Notes: generated from the sequence alone by a model not told the origin. A DNA stretch of 64,000 bases from Marinobacterium_D sp050908845 (GCF_050908845.1 NZ_CP194171.1:4278001-4342000), one strand, 5' to 3'; shown: positions 8,914 to 17,979, counted from the first letter of the stretch. Numbers and translations are program-made.

Positions 8914-9369
8914 TTACAGGGTTTGATGCAGGGTAAAACTGGCCCGGCGCTCGGCGATCAACCAGCGGCCAGCTTCGAACACACAGAGGTCATCGAACTC
9001 GCCCACCATGATCCTCGCCTCGGCGGGTGGGCCAAGGTGATCCCCGGCATCTTCGCGCTTGTCGGCACCAAACACCTGGGCATAACAGCGAACCCGGGCA
9101 CGCTCGGCGCTTTCGATATCGATACGGAAGTTGCTGCAAAGATGGCGCGTTAGCCGATGCTCGGGGCGCGCGTTGTAGGATTCAAAGATCGCCTCTCGCC
9201 CCTGCAGCGGTTTATCCGGTGCGGTGGGGCGGTACAGAACCCCCTCTGTTACAAAAAGCTCCGCCAGTTGCCGGAACTCCCGACTGTCGGCAAAGTGCGC
9301 GGCATCCAGCACCAGCCGGGTCAGATCGCGCTCGATCTTGAGCTGCTGCAGAAGATCCAGATCGCTCAT
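8914..9369 (-). CDS. SnoaL/NTF2-like fold protein in the ligAB operon
   Basis: A 151-residue protein of the NTF2/SnoaL-like cone-shaped fold: an N-terminal helix pair (LKIERDLTRLVLDAAHFADSREF), then LFVTEGVLYRPT and the RLTRHLCSNFRIDIESAERARVRCYAQVF strand region. Members include small hydratases, isomerases and ring-hydroxylating dioxygenase beta-like proteins, so the reaction cannot be assigned. Its ATG overlaps the hydrolase stop in an ATGA, and ligA follows after 56 bp. Co-transcription with ligAB suggests a role in processing the substrate or ring-cleavage product; that is inference. Confidence 0.75.
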   Translation of the reverse strand: MSDLDLLQQLKIERDLTRLVLDAAHFADSREFRQLAELFVTEGVLYRPTAPDKPLQGREAIFESYNARPEHRLTRHLCSNFRIDIESAERARVRCYAQVFGADKREDAGDHLGPPAEARIMVGEFDDLCVFEAGRWLIAERRASFTLHQTL

Positions 9370-10082
9370 AGCTCAGCCTCCAGCCACTGCTTGATCGCCG
9401 CCGACACCTCATCCGGCCGCTCCATGGTGCTCATATGGCCCGCATCCTCAATGGCACCAAGCTGAGCGTTCGCCACCAACTCGGCCATCTCCTCGTGCCG
9501 TTCCAGTGGGCTCCAGCTGTCCTGACGCCCGCACAGCAGCAGGGTTGGGCAGGTCAGTGACTCCAGCACCGGCGTGGCGTCCGGGCGGTTCAACAGCGCA
9601 TTGATCTGGGCGGCGAAGATCTCCGGCGTCTTGCGCTCGATCATCGCCAGAATATCTTCGATGAGCGCTTTGTCATCAAGACGGTCGGGATGCACCATGC
9701 CCTGGACCCACTGCTGGCCCATGACGCGCATTCCCTCTTCCCGGGCCTTGTTCAGCAGCGCAAAACGCCCGGCCTGCTCTTTATCACCTGCCTCGCCTGC
9801 GGCACGGGGCTTGTAGCCGGTATCCATCAGGATCAGGTGAGTGACTCGCTCCGGCGCCTTGCGGCACACCTCAAGCGCCACACGCCCACCCATGGAGTGC
9901 CCGGCGAGCACAAAACGCTGCGGTGCGTTCGCTAGCACCCGATCCGCCATCTCACCGATAGTTTCGGCCATGCCATAATCGGCAATCTGGCAATCAATCA
10001 TCGGCACCAGCGCCTTTACCTGCTCTGTCCAGACCGCGTCATCGCACATCAGACCCGGCAGCAACATCATCTGAGGAAGCAT
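9366..10082 (-). CDS. Alpha/beta hydrolase, first gene of the ligAB operon
   Basis: A 238-residue alpha/beta hydrolase with nucleophile Ser63 in GHSMGG, acid Asp188 (GRQDSWSP) and base His216 (DAGHMSTM). The ATG at 10082 is chosen over an upstream in-frame TTG at 10088 because GAGGG lies six bases before the ATG. It heads the operon with the SnoaL-like gene and ligAB and is divergent from a TRAP transporter. Possible substrates are an aromatic ester or the methyl ester formed when 3-O-methylgallate is ring-opened; PcaD-like enol-lactonase activity is another option. The substrate is not determined by sequence. Confidence 0.82.
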   Translation of the reverse strand: MLPQMMLLPGLMCDDAVWTEQVKALVPMIDCQIADYGMAETIGEMADRVLANAPQRFVLAGHSMGGRVALEVCRKAPERVTHLILMDTGYKPRAAGEAGDKEQAGRFALLNKAREEGMRVMGQQWVQGMVHPDRLDDKALIEDILAMIERKTPEIFAAQINALLNRPDATPVLESLTCPTLLLCGRQDSWSPLERHEEMAELVANAQLGAIEDAGHMSTMERPDEVSAAIKQWLEAEL

Positions 10083-10425
10083 TCCCAACCCTCGTCTTGT
10101 TCATCTCTTTAGCCCATCGTGCGGGCCGGATTTCATTGGTTCCATACTGGCACCGCACTAGGCCAGCAGACCAATAGTTTTCCCCATCAGCGCCATTCAT
10201 TTTTCTTATTAACCGCGACCTGCACACAACAAATAGGAAAAACGTATGCCCGATCGGTGTTTTTGCATTGGTTATTGCTAACCTCCAGAGAGTAGGCTCG
10301 AAAGTAGAACTAAAGCCACGAATGGGCCAAGGCAGCGAAAGGTTCCTTAACAGGCCACCTGACCGACTAGCCCCATTCATCGCTTCCAAAGTCCTGAAAA
10401 CAACAAAAACACAGGAGCCATCCCG
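10083..10425. promoter_or_regulatory. Divergent control region of the ligAB operon and TRAP operon 1, with a block shared with the fdhA upstream region
   Basis: This 343-bp region holds no gene. Bases 10238-10280 match 30338-30380 (upstream of fdhA) at 32 of 43 positions without gaps. The left half is AAAAACGTATGCC (12 of 13) and the right half is centred on GCATTGGTTATTGC. The block lies about 145 bp before dctP. It could be a common operator or promoter; no sigma-54 spacing is present and I cannot name the binding protein. Confidence 0.55.
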
Positions 10426-11424
10426 ATGGACCTATCTCTGCGTAAAGCCCTTCTCTGCCTCGCATCCAGCGCCGCGCTGCTGACCGCCAACATCGGCCAG
10501 GCCGCTGAAGAACTGAAGCTGGCCCACTTTGTATCCACCACCCATGTACTCAACAAATCGATTATCGATCCATTGAAGGAACAGGTTGAGAACAAAACAA
10601 ACGGTGATCTGACCATTAAGGTGTACCCGGGCGGCGAACTGGGAAGTGGCCCAATGGAACAGTACGTGCGTGCGCTGCAGGGCGTAGCCGATATCACCTG
10701 GGGCCTGTCCGGCTATACCTCGTCCCAGTTCAAAAAATCGATGGTCGTGGAACTGCCCGGCGTGATTCCGGAAGGCACCAGTGGCTACGATATGCTCTGG
10801 AACGCCTACGACAGCCAGCTGAAAAGCGAATTCCCCGGCACCAAGCCACTGGCGCTCTGGGTCAGCGAACCCAACGTACTGATCATGAAAGACAAGGAGA
10901 TCCGTTCACCTGAAGATCTCGAGGGGCTGAAGATCCGCGTATCCGGCGCCATGACCGGCAAGCTGATCGAAGCCTACGGTGCTACTCCGGTACAGATGAG
11001 CGCCGGCGAAATCTACAACTCTCTGCAGACCGGCCTGATTGACGGTGTCGCAACAGGGGCCAGCGCGATCAACGACTTCAAACTGGATGAGGTGGCCACC
11101 ACTTATACTGTCGGCGCCCCGCTGGGACATATCATGTTCTACCTGGTAATGAACCAGAAAAAATACGACAGCCTCTCCGACGAGCAGAAAGCGGCTATCG
11201 ACGCCAGCAGTGGCAGAGAGCTTTCTAAAAGCGGCGAGATGGCCTGGAATAAGTTGGCCGTTGAAACCATGGACCGACTGCGAGCCGATACCGACTCTAC
11301 CGTTGTCGACCTGACAGAAGAGCAGATCGCAGCGTTCAGCGCTATCGCCGAGCCGTTTGTCGAAAAGAGCCTGGAAGAGATCGATGGCGGTAAAGCCGTA
11401 CTCGACGCCATGCTCAAGCAATAA
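10426..11424 (+). CDS. TRAP transporter periplasmic solute receptor DctP (system 1)
   Basis: A 332-residue DctP-type receptor that captures an organic acid in the periplasm and delivers it to the DctQM membrane subunits. It has an N-terminal Sec signal peptide with likely cleavage after AxA (NIGQA-AEE) and the family signature around EDLEGLKIRVSG, which carries the conserved arginine that binds the substrate carboxylate. AGGAG precedes the ATG by eight bases. It starts the operon dctP-dctQ-dctM. Position next to ligAB and vanAB suggests an aromatic or phenylpropanoid acid as substrate, which the sequence alone does not prove. Confidence 0.92.
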   Translation: MDLSLRKALLCLASSAALLTANIGQAAEELKLAHFVSTTHVLNKSIIDPLKEQVENKTNGDLTIKVYPGGELGSGPMEQYVRALQGVADITWGLSGYTSSQFKKSMVVELPGVIPEGTSGYDMLWNAYDSQLKSEFPGTKPLALWVSEPNVLIMKDKEIRSPEDLEGLKIRVSGAMTGKLIEAYGATPVQMSAGEIYNSLQTGLIDGVATGASAINDFKLDEVATTYTVGAPLGHIMFYLVMNQKKYDSLSDEQKAAIDASSGRELSKSGEMAWNKLAVETMDRLRADTDSTVVDLTEEQIAAFSAIAEPFVEKSLEEIDGGKAVLDAMLKQ

Positions 11425-11442
11425 GCCCGGATAATCGAATCT

Positions 11443-11955
11443 ATGGCAACGCTCACAAGACCCTTGATCGTTCTGACGGACAGGCTTATCAGCCTGTCCA
11501 GCATTTTCTCCACCGCAGTGCTGCTACTGGTGCTGGTGACCATCCTGGTGGATGTGATCGGCCGTTTCTTCGGTAGCCCGCTCTCCGGTTCTCAGGACCT
11601 GACACAGATGGCGATGGTGTTGATCGTCTTCGGCGGCATGGCCTACTGCGAAAAGAACAGTGGCTTTATCGCCGTGGATCTGTTCGAGAGAATGTTTCCG
11701 CCGCTGATGAACCGTGTTCTCGATATCATCGGCCATCTGGCCGGCGCTGCGCTGTTCGCAGCGATCGGTTACACCGTCATCGAAGCCGCCGAGATCTCAC
11801 AGATGCTGGGCCTGAGCACCAATATTCTTGGTTTGGAAAAGGCGCCCTTTCAGTACGCACTGGCTGGCTTTTCTTTGCTGACCGCCCTGAGTCTACTGTT
11901 GAAGTCGATCAACCACCTGCTATCCCTGTTTGTCGCCCGTGAGGTAAACGAATGA
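11443..11955 (+). CDS. TRAP transporter small permease DctQ (system 1)
   Basis: A 170-residue small membrane subunit with four predicted helices (about 20-42, 52-70, 92-112 and 130-155), normal for DctQ. It forms the membrane complex with the large permease and helps couple uptake to a sodium or proton gradient. It lies 18 bp after dctP and its stop overlaps the dctM start in an ATGA. The ribosome-binding site is weak, so translation may depend on dctP. Confidence 0.9.
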   Translation: MATLTRPLIVLTDRLISLSSIFSTAVLLLVLVTILVDVIGRFFGSPLSGSQDLTQMAMVLIVFGGMAYCEKNSGFIAVDLFERMFPPLMNRVLDIIGHLAGAALFAAIGYTVIEAAEISQMLGLSTNILGLEKAPFQYALAGFSLLTALSLLLKSINHLLSLFVAREVNE

Positions 11956-13256
11956 GTAGTGAAATCATTGGCGCTCTGGGCATCCTGGCGTTACTGCTGC
12001 TGATGATGCTGCGCATCCCGGTGGCATTCGCCATCGCCGTTGTCGGTCTGGTCGGCATCACCATTCTGGACAGCAGCACCTCCGCCATGAGTGTACTGGC
12101 CAGCGAAAGCTTTACCCTGGCATCCAATGCCGATCTTATCGTGGTCCCGCTGTTTATCCTGATGGGTAATATCGCCACCGAAACCGGCATGAGCCGTAAA
12201 CTCTATGATGCCGCCTATGCGCTGATCGGCTCCGTCCGCGGCGGCCTGGCCTCTGCCACGGTCATCGGTTGCGCTGGTTTTGCTGCCCTTTGCGGTTCAT
12301 CCGTGGCATCCGCGCTGACCATGGGCAAGGTTTCCCTGGCGGAGATGCGCCGCTTCAACTATTCGCCCAAGCTGTCGGCCGGCGCCGTCGCGGCAGGCGG
12401 CACCCTGGGTATTCTGATTCCGCCTTCCACCGGCTTTGTGATCTACGCCATCCTCACCGAGCAGTCGATCGGCCGCCTGTTCCTGGCCGGTGTATTGCCG
12501 GGGATACTGCTCTGCCTGCTGTTTATCGCGTGGATTTTTGTACAGTCCTACCTCAAGCCAGAGAGCGCACCGGCCGGCCCTAAAACCAGCTGGCGCGAGA
12601 AAGGCGACGGGCTGCTGGGCGCTGTACCGATCCTGATGATCATCCTGCTGACCATCGGCGGTATCTACACCGGTATTTTCTCCCCGGTAGAGGCGGCTGC
12701 CGTGGGCGCGGGCCTTGCCATCGTTTTCGGTGTCGCCATGCGCAAGCTGACTATGAAAGCGACCTGGCGTGCGGCACAGAGCACACTGACCACCACCTCC
12801 ACGGTGATGATTATCCTGATCGCCGCTCACCTGCTGAACCCATTCCTGGCGCTGAGTCATATCCCGCAGAACCTGGGTCATTTCCTCACCGGGCTGGATG
12901 TAAGCCCGATTCTGATCCTCTGCCTGATCCTGGCCTGCTACGTGGTACTGGGTTGTTTCCTGGAAGGCTTCTCCATGCTGGTGTTGACCATGCCGATCTT
13001 CTTCCCGGTAATCACGAACCTAGGCTTCGATCCGATCTGGTTTGGTGTCGTAGTGGTACTGGCGCTGGAGATGGGGCTGATAAGTCCGCCAGTAGGTATC
13101 AACGTGTTTATTGTTAAATCGGTGGCTCCGGATATCCGCCTGCAGGATATCTTCTCCGGCATCATACCGTTCTGGCTGGTGATGATTCTGGCCGTGGTTC
13201 TGCTGGTTGCCTTTCCGCAGATCGCCCTACTGCTGCCGAACACGATGATGAACTGA
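11952..13256 (+). CDS. TRAP transporter large permease DctM (system 1)
   Basis: A 434-residue polytopic protein of the DctM/IT superfamily that moves the solute across the inner membrane. Family hallmarks include GNIATETGMSRKLYDAAYALIG, the CGSSVASALTMG loop, GGTLGILIPPSTGFVIYA, and a second matching half with GLISPPVGINVFIVKS. The two pseudo-symmetric re-entrant loops rich in Gly and Pro are visible. Its ATG overlaps dctQ by four bases. A terminator follows at 13317. Confidence 0.93.
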   Translation: MSSEIIGALGILALLLLMMLRIPVAFAIAVVGLVGITILDSSTSAMSVLASESFTLASNADLIVVPLFILMGNIATETGMSRKLYDAAYALIGSVRGGLASATVIGCAGFAALCGSSVASALTMGKVSLAEMRRFNYSPKLSAGAVAAGGTLGILIPPSTGFVIYAILTEQSIGRLFLAGVLPGILLCLLFIAWIFVQSYLKPESAPAGPKTSWREKGDGLLGAVPILMIILLTIGGIYTGIFSPVEAAAVGAGLAIVFGVAMRKLTMKATWRAAQSTLTTTSTVMIILIAAHLLNPFLALSHIPQNLGHFLTGLDVSPILILCLILACYVVLGCFLEGFSMLVLTMPIFFPVITNLGFDPIWFGVVVVLALEMGLISPPVGINVFIVKSVAPDIRLQDIFSGIIPFWLVMILAVVLLVAFPQIALLLPNTMMN

Positions 13257-13316
13257 GACTCCCCAGCATTAGTTAACAATCTTCCCTATCCCCGTTCCTC
13301 CGGGGCGCAGTTTTCC

Positions 13317-13343
13317 AGCCGGACCTTTGAGTCCGGCTTTTTT
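13317..13343 (+). terminator. Rho-independent terminator after TRAP operon 1
   Basis: AGCCGGAC and GTCCGGCT form an eight-base stem with a short loop CTTTGA, followed by a T-run. It separates TRAP operon 1 from the VanR-controlled vanAB region. Confidence 0.85.
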
Positions 13344-13395
13344 CTGCCCAATACGCGGATTCTGGACTATCGTTACTGCAGCCAGAAAAGATGCC

Positions 13396-13407
13396 ATTGG
13401 ATCCAAT
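13396..13407. promoter_or_regulatory. VanR operator, perfect copy, upstream of vanAB copy 1
   Basis: The sequence ATTGGATCCAAT is a perfect palindrome identical to the operator established for the Caulobacter vanillate repressor VanR. It lies 147 bp before vanA. A GntR/FCD regulator that fits VanR is encoded at 54185-54934. Binding here is inferred. Confidence 0.8.
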
Positions 13408-13458
13408 AACCCAAGATAATCCGCATAACCGAAAAACTTTTATCTAATACTTAAATAC

Positions 13459-13470
13459 TATGGATCCATT
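13459..13470. promoter_or_regulatory. Second VanR-type operator upstream of vanA copy 1
   Basis: TATGGATCCATT has the palindromic core ATGGATCCAT and lies 83 bp before vanA. Together with the site at 13396 it gives two half-overlapping-class sites about six helical turns apart, typical of a repressed promoter region. Confidence 0.65.
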
Positions 13471-13553
13471 CTGGCCTTTTCTGCGTTAAATAAGGCAATA
13501 TAGGTTCCTGTTGGATACATAAATACAAGAAGCACCAATCGAAGGAGTCCGTC

Positions 13554-14609
13554 ATGTTCACCAAGAACTGCTGGTACGTGGCCTGTACACCCGATGAATT
13601 CGCCGAGAAACCGCTCGGCCGACAGATCTGTGGTGAACGTATTGCGTTTTACCGCAACACAGACGGAAAAGTAGGCGCCGTCGAGGATTTCTGCCCCCAC
13701 CGGGGCGCCCCGCTCTCCCTGGGTTATGTTGAAGATGGCGGCCTTGTCTGCGGCTACCACGGCCTGAAAATGGGCGCGGACGGCAAGACTATCTCCATGC
13801 CGAAACAGCGCGTAGGTGGCTTCCCCTGCATCAAGAGCTTCCCCGTTGAAGAGCGCTACGGCTTTGTCTGGGTCTGGACCGGCGACGCCAGCCTGGCCAA
13901 CCCCGACGATATCCCCCACCTGGAGTGGGCAGTCAGCGACGACTGGGCCTACGGTGGCGGTCTCTACCACATCAAATGCGATTACAAGCTGATGATCGAC
14001 AACCTCATGGACCTGACCCATGAGACCTACGTCCACTCCACCAGCATCGGTCAGAAAGAGATCGACGAAGCGCCGGTCAAAACCAAGGTGGTCGATGGCG
14101 AGGTGCAGACCGTCCGCCATATGGAAAACATCAAGGCACCACCCTTCTGGCAGGCTGCACTCAAAGCCAACGGTCTGGACCCTGATGCCGACGTGGACCG
14201 CTGGCAGATCTGCCGTTTCAATCCGCCCAGCCATGTGATGATCGAGGTTGGCGTAGCGCTGGCCGGCAATGGTGGCTATGACGCCGATCCGCAGCACAAA
14301 GCCAACAGCATCGTGGTCGACTTTATCACCCCGGAAACCGAGACCAGTCACTGGTACTTCTGGGGCATGGCGCGCCACTTCAAGCCGACAGATGAAGCGC
14401 TGACCGACCAGATCCGCGAGGGCCAGGGCCAGATCTTCGGCGAAGACCTGGAGATGCTGGAGCGCCAGCAGCGCAACATCCTCGAGTTCCCCGAACGTAA
14501 CCTGCTCAAACTCGATATCGATTCCGGGGGCGTTCAGGCACGCCGCATCATCGACAAGCTGCTGGAAAAAGAGCAGCAGAACAGCAAGATCGCCAGCGTC
14601 AGCCCCTGA
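13554..14609 (+). CDS. vanA: Vanillate O-demethylase, oxygenase subunit VanA (copy 1)
   Basis: A Rieske non-haem iron oxygenase that removes the methyl group of vanillate, giving protocatechuate and formaldehyde. The 351 residues carry the Rieske ligands Cys47-x-His49 and Cys66-x2-His69. The mononuclear iron site is Asp153, His156 and His161 in NLMDLTHETYVH. Length and the N-terminus MFTKNCWYVACTPDEF match VanA. AAGGAGT sits before the ATG. It forms an operon with vanB 72 bp downstream. It is very similar to the copy at 55332 (52 of the first 60 residues identical by eye), so it is a paralogue; related methoxybenzoates such as syringate could be alternative substrates. Confidence 0.93.
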   Translation: MFTKNCWYVACTPDEFAEKPLGRQICGERIAFYRNTDGKVGAVEDFCPHRGAPLSLGYVEDGGLVCGYHGLKMGADGKTISMPKQRVGGFPCIKSFPVEERYGFVWVWTGDASLANPDDIPHLEWAVSDDWAYGGGLYHIKCDYKLMIDNLMDLTHETYVHSTSIGQKEIDEAPVKTKVVDGEVQTVRHMENIKAPPFWQAALKANGLDPDADVDRWQICRFNPPSHVMIEVGVALAGNGGYDADPQHKANSIVVDFITPETETSHWYFWGMARHFKPTDEALTDQIREGQGQIFGEDLEMLERQQRNILEFPERNLLKLDIDSGGVQARRIIDKLLEKEQQNSKIASVSP

Positions 14610-14681
14610 CCCTGGCAGCCGGTATCAGCTATTTATAATTAGAAAAAAGCTCGCCCGCGTGTCGGGACAGGAGACAGTGCC

Positions 14682-15635
14682 GTGATAGATGTAAACGTCG
14701 TCAGCAAAAGCTACGAAACCGACGATATCTGCCTGCTTGAACTGGCCCGACCGGATGGCGCCGCCTTGCCGCCGTTCAGTGCCGGAGCCCACATCGAGCT
14801 GCATCTGCCAGGCGGGCTGGTACGCCAGTATTCCCTCTGCAACCACCCAAGCGAAAGCCACCGCTACGAGATCGGTGTGCTGCGCGATCCCGAATCCCGG
14901 GGTGGCTCCGCCGCCGTGCACGACCAGGTGAATGAGGGCGATGCGCTGCAGATCAGCGAGCCGCGCAACCTGTTTCCGCTGGAGCACAGTGCCGAGCATC
15001 ATCTGCTGATCGCCGGCGGTATCGGCGTGACGCCGATTCTCTGCATGGCAGAGCGTCTGGCCCATCAGGGCGCCTCGTTCGAGATGCACTACTGCACCCG
15101 CAACGCGGACCAGACCGCCTTCCGCCAGCGCATTCAGCAATCGGACTTTGCCGACCGGGTGAGTTTTCATCACAGCCGTGACGAGCCCTCTACCCGCATG
15201 GATGCCGCCGCACTGCTGGGCTCACCCAAGCCCGGCACTCACCTGTACGTCTGTGGCCCCAACCCGTTTATGGACCATGTCCTGGAAACGGCTCGGGCCG
15301 CCGGCTGGGAGGACAGCCAGCTGCATCGCGAATACTTTGCCGCCGAGGCGATCAATCATGATGATGATGGCGCCTTTGAAGTGCAGCTCGCCAGCAGCGG
15401 TGAGGTGATCGAGATACCGGCCGACAAGTCGGTGCTCGAAGTGCTGTTGGACAAGGATATGGATGTACCCTTCTCCTGCGAAGAGGGCGTCTGCGGCACC
15501 TGTGCCGTGCGCCTGCTCGAAGGAGAACCGGACCACCGTGACGTGTTCATGACACCCGCGGAGCACGCCAGCAACGAGGAGTTCGCGCCTTGCTGCTCGC
15601 GTGCCAAAAGCAAACGCCTGGTGCTGGATATCTGA
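14682..15635 (+). CDS. vanB: Vanillate O-demethylase, reductase subunit VanB (copy 1)
   Basis: This reductase passes electrons from NAD(P)H through FMN and a plant-type [2Fe-2S] cluster to VanA. The 317 residues show an FMN-binding barrel with RQYSLCNHP, the nucleotide domain (LLIAGGIGVTPILCMAE, YVCGPNPFMDHVL) and a C-terminal ferredoxin domain (CEEGVCGTCAVRLLEGE, later CC). The start is GTG at 14682, preceded by AGGAG. The second vanB also starts with GTG. Confidence 0.93.
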   Translation: MIDVNVVSKSYETDDICLLELARPDGAALPPFSAGAHIELHLPGGLVRQYSLCNHPSESHRYEIGVLRDPESRGGSAAVHDQVNEGDALQISEPRNLFPLEHSAEHHLLIAGGIGVTPILCMAERLAHQGASFEMHYCTRNADQTAFRQRIQQSDFADRVSFHHSRDEPSTRMDAAALLGSPKPGTHLYVCGPNPFMDHVLETARAAGWEDSQLHREYFAAEAINHDDDGAFEVQLASSGEVIEIPADKSVLEVLLDKDMDVPFSCEEGVCGTCAVRLLEGEPDHRDVFMTPAEHASNEEFAPCCSRAKSKRLVLDI

Positions 15636-15800
15636 GGAAGCGATGAACTTGTTCATGCATCCTTAAGCACCCTTGCCTTAAAACCAAGGGCTTATAACCA
15701 GTGCATAAAAACCAACCAACCCCATAAAAAACCATAACAACAACGCCTGATCACTCACAGCTTTTGAGTAGGGCGCTATAACAATAAACAGGATCATCTA

Positions 15801-16832
15801 ATGAAACTGACACAGCTTGCTGCCGCCATCGCCACCACCGCTACAATGACCCTGGGCGCTGTCCAGGTTCAGGCCGCCGACGTTACCCTGCGTTTCGGCC
15901 ACATCTGGCCTGCCGTGGCTGGCACCCACAAAAACATCTTCCAGCCCTGGGCTGACCAGGTACAGAAAGAATCCGATGGCCGCATCGCGGTAGAGATCTA
16001 TCCGTCGGGTACCCTGGCCAAACCGCCGGCTCAGTACGACGCGGTTACCAACCGCATCATGGACGTGACCGCTACCGTCCAGGGCTACTCCGCCAACCGT
16101 TTCCCGCTAACCCAGGTAGTGGAACTGCCGGGCGTGGTCAAAACCGCGGTGCAGGGCTCTTGCATACTCCAGAGTCTGTATGACGAAGGCCTGATCGACT
16201 CCGAGTATCAGGATACTCACCCGCTGTTCTTCTTCACTCACGGTCAGGGCCACCTGCACAGCACCGACAAGCTGGTAAAAGTGCCGGAAGACCTGGAAGG
16301 TATGCGTATCCGCCGCCCGACCACCGTGGTTGGCGACATGCTGTCCCGCTTGGGCGCCCAGCCGGTCGGCATGCCGGCTCCGGAAACCTATCAGTCTGCC
16401 CAGCGTGGTGTAATCAACGGCATCATGTTCCCCTGGGAAGGCCAGCTCTCCTTCCGCCTGAACGAACTGACCCCCTACCACACCGAAGTGGGTGGTCTGT
16501 ACTCCCTGTCGTTCATCGCCACCATGAACAAGGATGTCTACAACGGTCTGCCGGATGATCTGAAGCAGGTCATCGACCGCGCTTCTGGCCAGGCCTGGGC
16601 GAAGATCGCCGGCGTCAACTACGACCAATCCGATGAAATCGGCCGTCAGCAGGCGATCGATAAAGGTGACGAGATCTACACCGTTGAAGGCGGCGCCGAA
16701 AACCCGGCCTGGAAACCAGTACTGGATGAAGCCACCGAAAGCTATCTGGCTTCCCTGGAAGAGAAAGGCCTGCCTGGCCGCGAGGTCTACGCCCGCGCGC
16801 TGGAGCTGAGCGCAAGCTGCCCGACTGAGTAA
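15801..16832 (+). CDS. Orphan TRAP solute receptor DctP downstream of vanAB
   Basis: A 343-residue DctP-type periplasmic receptor with a signal peptide (cleavage likely after VQA) and the EDLEGMRIRRPTTVVGDMLSRLGAQPVGMP region that binds carboxylates. Two cysteines (one near residue 115 and one in the C-terminal SASCPTE) may form a disulfide. No dctQM follows; a strong hairpin lies just behind the gene. It may share the DctQM proteins of system 1 or 2. Its place 165 bp after vanB suggests vanillate or a related acid as ligand; this is inferred. Confidence 0.88.
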   Translation: MKLTQLAAAIATTATMTLGAVQVQAADVTLRFGHIWPAVAGTHKNIFQPWADQVQKESDGRIAVEIYPSGTLAKPPAQYDAVTNRIMDVTATVQGYSANRFPLTQVVELPGVVKTAVQGSCILQSLYDEGLIDSEYQDTHPLFFFTHGQGHLHSTDKLVKVPEDLEGMRIRRPTTVVGDMLSRLGAQPVGMPAPETYQSAQRGVINGIMFPWEGQLSFRLNELTPYHTEVGGLYSLSFIATMNKDVYNGLPDDLKQVIDRASGQAWAKIAGVNYDQSDEIGRQQAIDKGDEIYTVEGGAENPAWKPVLDEATESYLASLEEKGLPGREVYARALELSASCPTE

Positions 16833-16840
16833 ACCTCTCT

Positions 16841-16877
16841 ACAGGTTGGCAGGAGGAACAGACTCCTGCCAACCTGT
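16841..16877 (+). terminator. Strong hairpin terminator after the orphan dctP
   Basis: ACAGGTTGGCAGGAG pairs perfectly with CTCCTGCCAACCTGT (15 bp) around the loop GAACAGA. Only three T follow, so it may act as a terminator or as a transcript-stabilising end. The convergent etfA gene ends at 17040. Confidence 0.7.
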
Positions 16878-17039
16878 TTCCAGAGACAGGCGGCTCTGTT
16901 ATTCGTTTCAGAGGTTGCCAGTATGCCGTTACCCCGCCTTGTATCTCAGCCTCCCGATATCCCAAGCCTCATTTGACTCCCCTGATCTGATCACCGATTC
17001 GGATAGTTATAGTGTGTTTCTCCAAGCGGTAGACCCTGT

Positions 17040-17969
17040 TTAGAGCTTCGCTTCCAGCTCCGGCAGGATCTCGAACAGATCACCTACCAGACCGTAATCG
17101 GCCACCTGGAAGATCGGCGCTTCTTCGTCCTTGTTGATCGCCACGATCACCTTGGACTCTTTCATACCGGCCAGGTGCTGGATCGCACCGGAGATACCCA
17201 CGGCGATGTACAGCTCAGGCGCTACGATCTTGCCGGTCTGACCGACCTGCAGATCGTTGCTGACAAAACCCGCATCCACCGCGGCACGTGAGGCACCGAT
17301 GGCGGCGCCGAGTTTGTCGGCCACTTTTTCCAGCAGGGCGAAGTTTTCACCATTGCCCATACCGCGACCACCAGAGATCACCACGCCTGCGGCCGCCAGG
17401 TCCGGACGATCCGATTTGACCATCTCTTCGCTGACAAAGCTGGAGGTACCGGCATCGCAGGCGGTGCCCACGGCTTCAACGCTGGCACTGCCACCTTCGG
17501 CAGCGGCCTTGTCGAACGCCGAGGTACGTACGGTGATCACCTTGATGGCGTCCTGGGACTGAACCGTGGCGATGGCGTTACCGGCATAGATCGGGCGCTT
17601 GAAGGTATCGGCAGACTCAACGGCGATGATCTCGCTGAGCTGGCCCACATCCAGCAGGGCAGCGACGCGCGGCATGGCGTCTTTGCTGGTGCTGCTGGCC
17701 GCTGCAACGATGTGGCTGTAGCCGGAGGCCAGTTCCACGACCAGGGCGCTGAGGTTTTCCGCCAGGCCTTTTTCGTAGGCGGCGTTATCGGCCAGCAGGA
17801 CCTTGGATACACCTGCAACCTTGGCGGCTTCATCGGCCACGGCCTGGCAGCCGTTACCTGCCACCAGAAGGGTGATGTCGCCACCGATCTGGCTGGCGGC
17901 GGTGACGGCACTCAGGGTCGCCGGGTTGAGTGCGCTGTTGTCGTGTTCAGCAATCAGTAAAATGCTCAT
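17040..17969 (-). CDS. etfA: Electron transfer flavoprotein alpha subunit EtfA
   Basis: The FAD-binding alpha subunit of ETF, which takes electrons from acyl-CoA dehydrogenases and passes them to ETF-ubiquinone oxidoreductase. The 309 residues have the N-terminal alpha/beta domain and the C-terminal FAD motif (GRGMGNGENFALLEKVADKLGAAIGASRAAVDAGF, then GQTGKIVAPELYIAVGISGAIQHLAGM). AAGGAGG precedes the ATG. It is coupled to etfB ten bases upstream. An acyl-CoA dehydrogenase gene at 23631 is a probable partner. Confidence 0.95.
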   Translation of the reverse strand: MSILLIAEHDNSALNPATLSAVTAASQIGGDITLLVAGNGCQAVADEAAKVAGVSKVLLADNAAYEKGLAENLSALVVELASGYSHIVAAASSTSKDAMPRVAALLDVGQLSEIIAVESADTFKRPIYAGNAIATVQSQDAIKVITVRTSAFDKAAAEGGSASVEAVGTACDAGTSSFVSEEMVKSDRPDLAAAGVVISGGRGMGNGENFALLEKVADKLGAAIGASRAAVDAGFVSNDLQVGQTGKIVAPELYIAVGISGAIQHLAGMKESKVIVAINKDEEAPIFQVADYGLVGDLFEILPELEAKL

Positions 17970-17979
17970 CCCAGCCTCC

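Noticed and set aside
10083..10088. TTG start at 10088 for the alpha/beta hydrolase
   Set aside because: The GAGGG ribosome-binding site would touch the TTG but is correctly spaced from the ATG at 10082.
10261..10280. A sigma-54 promoter in the block shared by TRAP operon 1 and fdhA
   Set aside because: The GG and GC doublets are seven bases apart instead of 12.
13458..14378. A 306-codon frame antisense to vanA copy 1, with a similar one antisense to copy 2 (55281-56129)
   Set aside because: Conservation between the two antisense frames follows from the similarity of the vanA genes and is not evidence of coding.
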